Shown: one piece after another, positions 21,099-24,980 of the stretch
Position numbering within the stretch: position 1 is the first letter of the stretch
Layout of the letters: the number at the start of each line of letters is the position of its first letter
Origin: a virus
Strand: one strand, 5' to 3'
IMG/VR virus record: IMGVR_UViG_3300021379_000746
Coordinates: 1-24,980 of that record
DNA length: 24,980 bases
Translations under genes and position numbers: made by a program
Notes under the pieces: generated by a model
Database searches by the model: none
What the model was told of the DNA's origin: nothing
What the model saw: the letters and a program-made list of their open reading frames with translations, nothing else

Positions 21099-21712
21099 TA
21101 TTCTTCCTCCTCTTTTCTTCCCCATGTTTGGGTTCTTTCTAACTGAAAATCTCTATAAATACTAAGTTGTTCAGGTTTTTCACAAGACCATATTCCATAA
21201 TGGCCTTTTCCTCCTAAGACAATAGCATCAATCATATCTTCTCTCCAAATACTTACAGTCCTAATATCGGTTCCGCTAAAATAAGCACTACCGAAAGGAT
21301 GGGTATGAATCCAACATCTTACAGGCATTTTCATACCCACCGGAGGTCGCATACCAAATTCAACATATCCTGCCGAACCCGTAGAAACGAAACATTTGTT
21401 GTTAGAATCAACAACTACTTGGACTTCCAATGAAGGTAATATTTCTGTTGAAGCATGCCAAATAGCATCATGAAATTCAGAACTTGTATATACCATTTCA
21501 TCTAATTTAGTAGTATCTTCTACAATAGTATTAGTGCTTAGTTCTATACCTTTTACTTCTAATTCAAACAACTCTTGAAATTTATTTTCAATGTGTTGTT
21601 CTGCTCTTTCTCGCCAATATTCCATTTCTTGTTGTTCTGCTAAGAACAAATCATATCCATCGTCTTCTTTTCCTTCTGTTTCTCTTCTATGCCATTCACT
21701 ACTTTTACTCAT
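21098..21712 (-). CDS. JAMM/MPN (JAB) metalloprotease
   Basis: The 204-residue protein has a charged helical N-terminal extension (1-70), then a JAB/MPN domain. The zinc signature is complete: H136-T-H138-P-x6-S146-x2-D149 (WIHTHPFGSAYFSGTDI), with an upstream Glu (E80 or E90) as catalytic candidate. Such enzymes cleave isopeptide or peptide bonds at ubiquitin-like proteins; in phages they also process tail proteins. With the E1-like gene at 22115-22678 it suggests a ubiquitin-like conjugation or deconjugation module. ATG 21712 is five bases after GGTGA; an earlier GTG within that site is rejected. Confidence 0.9.
   Translation of the reverse strand: MSKSSEWHRRETEGKEDDGYDLFLAEQQEMEYWRERAEQHIENKFQELFELEVKGIELSTNTIVEDTTKLDEMVYTSSEFHDAIWHASTEILPSLEVQVVVDSNNKCFVSTGSAGYVEFGMRPPVGMKMPVRCWIHTHPFGSAYFSGTDIRTVSIWREDMIDAIVLGGKGHYGIWSCEKPEQLSIYRDFQLERTQTWGRKEEEE
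21106..21110 (-). promoter_or_regulatory. Ribosome-binding site that sets a GTG start
   Basis: GGAGG encoded by the terminal Glu codons of the JAMM protease lies seven bases before GTG 21098. It would lie inside the coding region if ATG 21125 were used. Confidence 0.6.
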
Positions 21713-21842
21713 TATTTTCACCTACTGCAATTTTCGTCCTAATTCTTCCCAAAAGATAAGAGTATAATAACTCTTCTAAAATGCTAGAGTAATTTACATA
21801 ACTTGATAAATTATCCCCGCCTAAGTTTGTTTTAAATCCCAT
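21705..21842 (-). CDS. Small hypothetical protein upstream of JAMM protease
   Basis: The 45-residue protein (MGFKTNLGGDNLSSYVNY, then a helix SILEELLYSYLLGRIR) is preceded by GGGGAAATAAAT. It overlaps the protease start by eight bases. No family recognised. Confidence 0.58.
   Translation of the reverse strand: MGFKTNLGGDNLSSYVNYSSILEELLYSYLLGRIRTKIAVGENNE
21718..21722 (-). promoter_or_regulatory. Ribosome-binding site that sets the JAMM protease start
   Basis: GGTGA lies five bases before ATG 21712; its own GTG is the spurious in-frame start at 21721. Confidence 0.6.
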
Positions 21843-21854
21843 ATTTATTTCCCC

Positions 21855-22118
21855 TTAATAATACCTGACATCTATTTTAGTTGCTAAATATACTAAGGAA
21901 TACCATTTATCTAAATAGTCCTGTGAATCAGAAATATCCATAGAATCAATAATTCCTAATATCTCTAGTAATAGTTTTTTATTTTCTTCACCGAGAGTTT
22001 CATTCTCTAAAACATCTGTAATGGTATTTCTCATTAATGGCACAGTTTCTATTACTGAATCCATGAATGTTTGAGATTGTTCTTCTTTTGTAAGCCAATC
22101 ATCTATATTTATGCTCAT
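21855..22118 (-). CDS. Hypothetical acidic helical protein
   Basis: The 87-residue protein is acidic and helical (MSINIDDWLTKEEQ, NKKLLLEILGIIDSMD). It is coupled to the E1-like gene by ATGA, which suggests it works with that enzyme. It does not look like a ubiquitin fold and has no terminal Gly-Gly. Confidence 0.7.
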   Translation of the reverse strand: MSINIDDWLTKEEQSQTFMDSVIETVPLMRNTITDVLENETLGEENKKLLLEILGIIDSMDISDSQDYLDKWYSLVYLATKIDVRYY

Positions 22119-22678
22119 ACATTCACCACCTTAAAATCACAAACTTCTTCATCGTTAAACCAACGCTGAATCCATTGTGCGCCCATTCCTGCGATAGCCA
22201 CTTGCATAAAGTGAACTCCTTTATTAGAACCATCCCATGAATCTCCTTGACAACTAAATGACCTTTCTTCACCTGCTAATAATGTATCATACATAGCAGG
22301 GTCAGCAGTATAAGATACCATAGCGGCATTTCGTCCTTGCGCTCTCAAATCTAACCACTTCAAATCTTTACAATTATACATGGTTCTTCTTAGTCCGATA
22401 TTATCTACACAACAAATAATCAAGTCATATCCTTGCATTTGCTTTTCACTAAGAATAGGATATTTACTAATCAATTCAACACTATTAAATCGAGCCTTCA
22501 TACTACTTACTTTGTATAAATTAACATCGCCCTCTCTAAAGTTTTGATATGCTAGATTCTTAGTTTCTACTTTATCGGGGTCTGCTACTGTAATATCATA
22601 CAAACCTACTTTATCTAAAAGAGGAATAAGAAAACTTCCTATTCCACCTGCGCCAATTACTAATACTTTTCTTTTCAT
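22115..22678 (-). CDS. E1/ThiF-like adenylyltransferase
   Basis: The 187-residue protein activates a C-terminal carboxylate with ATP. It has the Rossmann GxGGxG loop VIGAGGIGS (7-15), VADPDKVETKNLAYQNF (31-47), K61-A-R-F-N, and the DLIICCVDNIGLRR strand (85-98), all ThiF/E1 hallmarks. C143 (FSCQG) sits where phage-type ThiF proteins have their catalytic Cys; the zinc CxxC pairs of MoeB/ThiF are absent. It is smaller than MoeB (about 250). The JAMM protease lies two genes downstream. Whether it activates a ubiquitin-like protein, or modifies another small protein or peptide, is not shown. Confidence 0.88.
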   Translation of the reverse strand: MKRKVLVIGAGGIGSFLIPLLDKVGLYDITVADPDKVETKNLAYQNFREGDVNLYKVSSMKARFNSVELISKYPILSEKQMQGYDLIICCVDNIGLRRTMYNCKDLKWLDLRAQGRNAAMVSYTADPAMYDTLLAGEERSFSCQGDSWDGSNKGVHFMQVAIAGMGAQWIQRWFNDEEVCDFKVVNV

Positions 22679-22683
22679 TTAAT

Positions 22684-22773
22684 TCACTCCCCAAATAAAC
22701 TTGCTAACCACATAATCGGGAAAGCAATACAGGCGGTCAATATTAACAAAATCATTTCTAATATTATTCTCAT
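22684..22773 (-). CDS. Tiny membrane peptide
   Basis: The 29-residue peptide (MRIILEMILLILTACIAFP and on) is one hydrophobic helix. GGAGATGATAAA precedes the ATG. Its last codons (GGGGAG) form the ribosome-binding site of the E1-like gene. Confidence 0.55.
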   Translation of the reverse strand: MRIILEMILLILTACIAFPIMWLASLFGE

Positions 22774-22777
22774 TTTA

Positions 22778-22927
22778 TCATCTCCTTATTTTTTGTATAA
22801 CCAATATACTTTTTGTTTTTCCATTTACTCTAAAATCTATTCTTTCTTTATTTACTATCACTACTTCGGTAATATCATCTATATGATATTCTAACCAATC
22901 TGTGATTTGTTTTTTCCAATCCATCAT
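22778..22927 (-). CDS. Small hypothetical alpha/beta protein
   Basis: The 49-residue protein has a helix (WKKQITDWLEYHID) and three short strands (EVVIVN, RIDFRVNG, SILVIQK). ATG 22927 overlaps the upstream stop as ATGA; ATG 22924 is an alternative. Function unknown. Confidence 0.58.
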   Translation of the reverse strand: MMDWKKQITDWLEYHIDDITEVVIVNKERIDFRVNGKTKSILVIQKIRR

Positions 22928-23112
22928 TCCACCTTCCTAAACTTTTTCGGAACACATTTGCCTTCTTTATGATAAACATAGACAAAATCATCCGTTGGTT
23001 TTGCTACCACTATTTGAGAACATTCTCTACAAGTGGGCTTACTACAATTGTCGCAATTTGTAACAGAAGTCTGACTACATTTTGCACATAATACATTCTT
23101 TTTTCTTATCAT
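22924..23112 (-). CDS. Small cysteine-rich zinc-binding protein
   Basis: The 62-residue protein has three CxxC pairs (CAKC, CDNC, CREC), spaced as in B-box or treble-clef zinc domains, then a beta-rich tail (DDFVYVYHKEGKCVPK). ATG 23112 is five bases after GGTGA; an earlier GTG within that site is rejected. It lies just after the TFIIB homologue. Confidence 0.7.
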   Translation of the reverse strand: MIRKKNVLCAKCSQTSVTNCDNCSKPTCRECSQIVVAKPTDDFVYVYHKEGKCVPKKFRKVE

Positions 23113-23113
23113 T

Positions 23114-23923
23114 TTATTCACCTATTTTTCCTAATTCTTTTCCTTTTAATTCTTTAACAGAAACATAACCAAATATTCCTATTATTCTTTTTACTTCTTT
23201 TGAAACTTTATTTCTACTAAAGCCATTTTTTTCTGAAATCATTTTAATGCTAAAACCTCTAACAAATACTTCCGAAGCAATAACACAAATTGCCGCAAAA
23301 TATGTTTTATTCTTGTTAAAGAAAGAAGGTAAAACCACTTCAAAATGTTCCATTACTTTATTTGCTTGATGCAAAAATAATGGTTCATCACAAACCATCC
23401 TCGCAGTTTGATGTATCAAAAACGAGTTATTGTTATTGAAATGTATAGAGTTTCTATAAAACTGATTAATCTTTCTAATTAATTTATTAACTCTTTTAGT
23501 ATTGGCAGAAAATTCTGCTTTTACTTTCTTAAGAGGTTGGGGTGTGCCGTTTTCTTTTAGAAGATAATAAACAATAGCGGTTGCTCTTTCTTCAAAGGAA
23601 AAACCCCTTAGTATGTGATTTCTATACAGTTCCATATACACTTTATCTATTCTTTCTGAATTTAGAGAAAGACCTAGAAAGGATAAAACCATTTTACAGT
23701 GACTTATTCCTAGTTTAATGTTAGAAGAAACATTGTCATACTTATTAGATACAGAACCTAAATGTCCTCTATCTGCTGAATGTATTAGTTCATTCGCTTT
23801 CCAAGCACTTGTTGTATTCTCAAACAATTCTTTGATAAGGACAAGTCCACAATCAGAACAACATCTTTCACCTAATCTTTCATCAAATTCATTTTCATTA
23901 CTATTGCATTCAGGACATTTCAT
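23114..23923 (-). CDS. tfb: Transcription initiation factor TFIIB homologue (TFB)
   Basis: The 269-residue protein starts with a TFIIB zinc ribbon (CPEC at 3-6, CSDCGLVL at 22-29). A linker follows (ELIHSADRGHLGSV) like the B-reader/linker region. Two cyclin-like repeats come next, for example RATAIVYYLLKENGTPQPLKKVKAEF and YFAAICVIASEVFVRGFSIKMISEKNGFSRNKVSKEVKRI, the latter ending with the DNA-binding HTH of TFIIB. TFB recruits archaeal RNA polymerase to TATA/BRE promoters. The repeats are quite diverged, and the protein is slightly shorter than cellular TFB (about 300). A virus-coded TFB could retarget host polymerase to viral promoters. The start ATG 23923 is chosen over upstream TTG. Confidence 0.88.
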   Translation of the reverse strand: MKCPECNSNENEFDERLGERCCSDCGLVLIKELFENTTSAWKANELIHSADRGHLGSVSNKYDNVSSNIKLGISHCKMVLSFLGLSLNSERIDKVYMELYRNHILRGFSFEERATAIVYYLLKENGTPQPLKKVKAEFSANTKRVNKLIRKINQFYRNSIHFNNNNSFLIHQTARMVCDEPLFLHQANKVMEHFEVVLPSFFNKNKTYFAAICVIASEVFVRGFSIKMISEKNGFSRNKVSKEVKRIIGIFGYVSVKELKGKELGKIGE

Positions 23924-24980
23924 TATTATCAACTCTATATTTATTTGGACTAGCGATAAGATATCGCCTAATTGTATTAACCATTGTCGTTGTTATATTG
24001 TCATTTAATAGTGCTAATGCTCTTGTAGCAAATTGGTCGCCTAAAGGAGAATCGGGGGCCATATTATCAATACATATTGGGCCTTTCCAAGATGGGTCAG
24101 ACTCAACTCTATCAACAACATTATAATCTTCATCTCTAAGTGCTTCTATGCTTGGTTGCCATACATATGTAGATACTTGTTGTCTATCTGCTTTAAACTC
24201 ATTATTAGTTAATAGCCAATCGTAATCATTTCCTTTAACTAAGATTGATTTGAGTGTATTATTCTCCCATTTAGCGTGTAATCTACCTTCGTATTCTTCT
24301 ATAAGTTCATTTACTAACTCTATCGCTCTCGCCTCAACGATATCGCTTTTTCTGTTCTGTTTAAGAAAAGCAATCATTACTTTCAATTCAGAATCTAATG
24401 GGTCTCTACCCATAACTAATTTATATAAATCATAAGGAGAAAGATAGCGGTATTTGCTTTTCTTATTACCATCTACATAAAATAGACAAAGTTTGTCTGC
24501 CTCTTTAATAGATAGAACTCCCCAAACCCCATCAGCCACTTCTAAGGCTACTTCGGTATCTGAAACCTGTTGCATGTTTAGTCTTACTTCTTCTCTTTCA
24601 TAATTATCATAAAAGAAATAAGGGAAACGGTTTTCTAAACAATATCTAATTGTTTCCGGTATTGCTAAATTAGAATATAAAGATTTTAACAATACTTCCG
24701 TATCATTCTCATATGCGGCTCTAAAGGTTAATCTTGCCAATAAAGCACAAAGAGCAGGTCTGCGTAAAACCTTTCCATTTACTCTATATGTTCTTTTAGT
24801 TTTAATAATATGAACAGGACAAGATGCTATTTTTAAAATACTATTATATTCAATAGGAACTCTATAATCATTTAGAATTTTATCCCAAATTCTGATTAAA
24901 CCGCCTTGTATGGGGTCTTTCTGTTCTATGTTGGGGTGTGCATTTTTATCATAACTGCTACTGTATTCCCACTCTAGGTC
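23910..24980 (-). CDS. Unrecognised large protein (partial, N-terminus outside window)
   Basis: At least 357 residues are open to the window edge; no start need lie within it. It mixes alpha and beta regions (for example LSPYDLYKLVMGRDPLDSE, ARAIELVNELIEEYEGRL), has no P-loop, zinc site, signal peptide or membrane helix that I can see, and no family is recognised. A Cys/Lys-rich basic segment (KTKRTYRVNGKVLRRPA) lies near the start of the visible part. Its stop overlaps the TFIIB homologue start by 14 bases, so it is probably cotranscribed with it. Confidence 0.75.
   Translation of the reverse strand, partial: DLEWEYSSSYDKNAHPNIEQKDPIQGGLIRIWDKILNDYRVPIEYNSILKIASCPVHIIKTKRTYRVNGKVLRRPALCALLARLTFRAAYENDTEVLLKSLYSNLAIPETIRYCLENRFPYFFYDNYEREEVRLNMQQVSDTEVALEVADGVWGVLSIKEADKLCLFYVDGNKKSKYRYLSPYDLYKLVMGRDPLDSELKVMIAFLKQNRKSDIVEARAIELVNELIEEYEGRLHAKWENNTLKSILVKGNDYDWLLTNNEFKADRQQVSTYVWQPSIEALRDEDYNVVDRVESDPSWKGPICIDNMAPDSPLGDQFATRALALLNDNITTTMVNTIRRYLIASPNKYRVDNNEMS

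Overview
This window looks like part of a tailed-virus genome infecting an archaeon. The best guess is a magrovirus-like virus of marine Euryarchaeota (Marine Group II / Poseidoniales). The evidence is a dense replisome of archaeal/eukaryotic type: primase, family B polymerase, sliding clamp, RFC-type clamp loader, candidate RPA-like ssDNA-binding protein, ATP-dependent ligase, XPF/ERCC4 nuclease and Cas4/RecB-like nuclease. A viral TFIIB homologue, a PC4-like protein and histone-fold proteins are also present. The sequence is AT-rich, every credible gene is on the minus strand, many genes are tiny, and most neighbours touch or overlap. No capsid, portal, terminase or tail gene is seen. The virus assignment is inference from gene content and was not tested by a search.

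Layout in transcription order (high to low coordinates). At 24980-22684 lie a large unrecognised protein that enters from outside the window, the TFIIB homologue, and small zinc or membrane proteins. At 22678-21098 an E1/ThiF-like enzyme and a JAMM (JAB) metalloprotease flank two small genes. At 21098-18245 lies a run of small proteins that includes a short GroES, a zinc protein and a group I GroEL-like chaperonin. At 18242-13555 are small zinc proteins, a PC4-like protein, a candidate histone-fold protein, ATP-dependent DNA ligase, a second histone-fold protein with an extra N-terminal domain, and a catalytically degenerate LAGLIDADG-like protein. At 13568-9725 are a P-loop ATPase that may be a reduced RFC large subunit, a small HTH protein, a membrane protein with a Val/Lys/Glu repeat, the RFC small subunit and the candidate ssDNA-binding protein. 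The only gap of about 100 bases, at 9622-9724, may hold a promoter. At 9621-1 are a Sak4/RecA-like ATPase, the clamp, a polymerase split into two genes by four tiny genes, the Cas4/RecB-like nuclease, a fused PriS/PriL-type primase, the ERCC4 nuclease and a partial candidate helicase.

The genes together form a nearly self-sufficient replication and repair system with its own transcription-initiation and chromatin-like proteins. Translation signals are very regular. About twenty junctions are 4-base ATGA/GTGA/TTGA overlaps. Shine-Dalgarno sequences fall in two phases of one complement to the 16S tail: GGAGG about 7 bases before the start, or GGTGA about 5 bases before it. I used this to correct several starts and to find about a dozen genes shorter than 60 codons. 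No tRNA, rRNA, CRISPR array or insertion sequence was seen, and no stretch over 300 bases lacks a gene.
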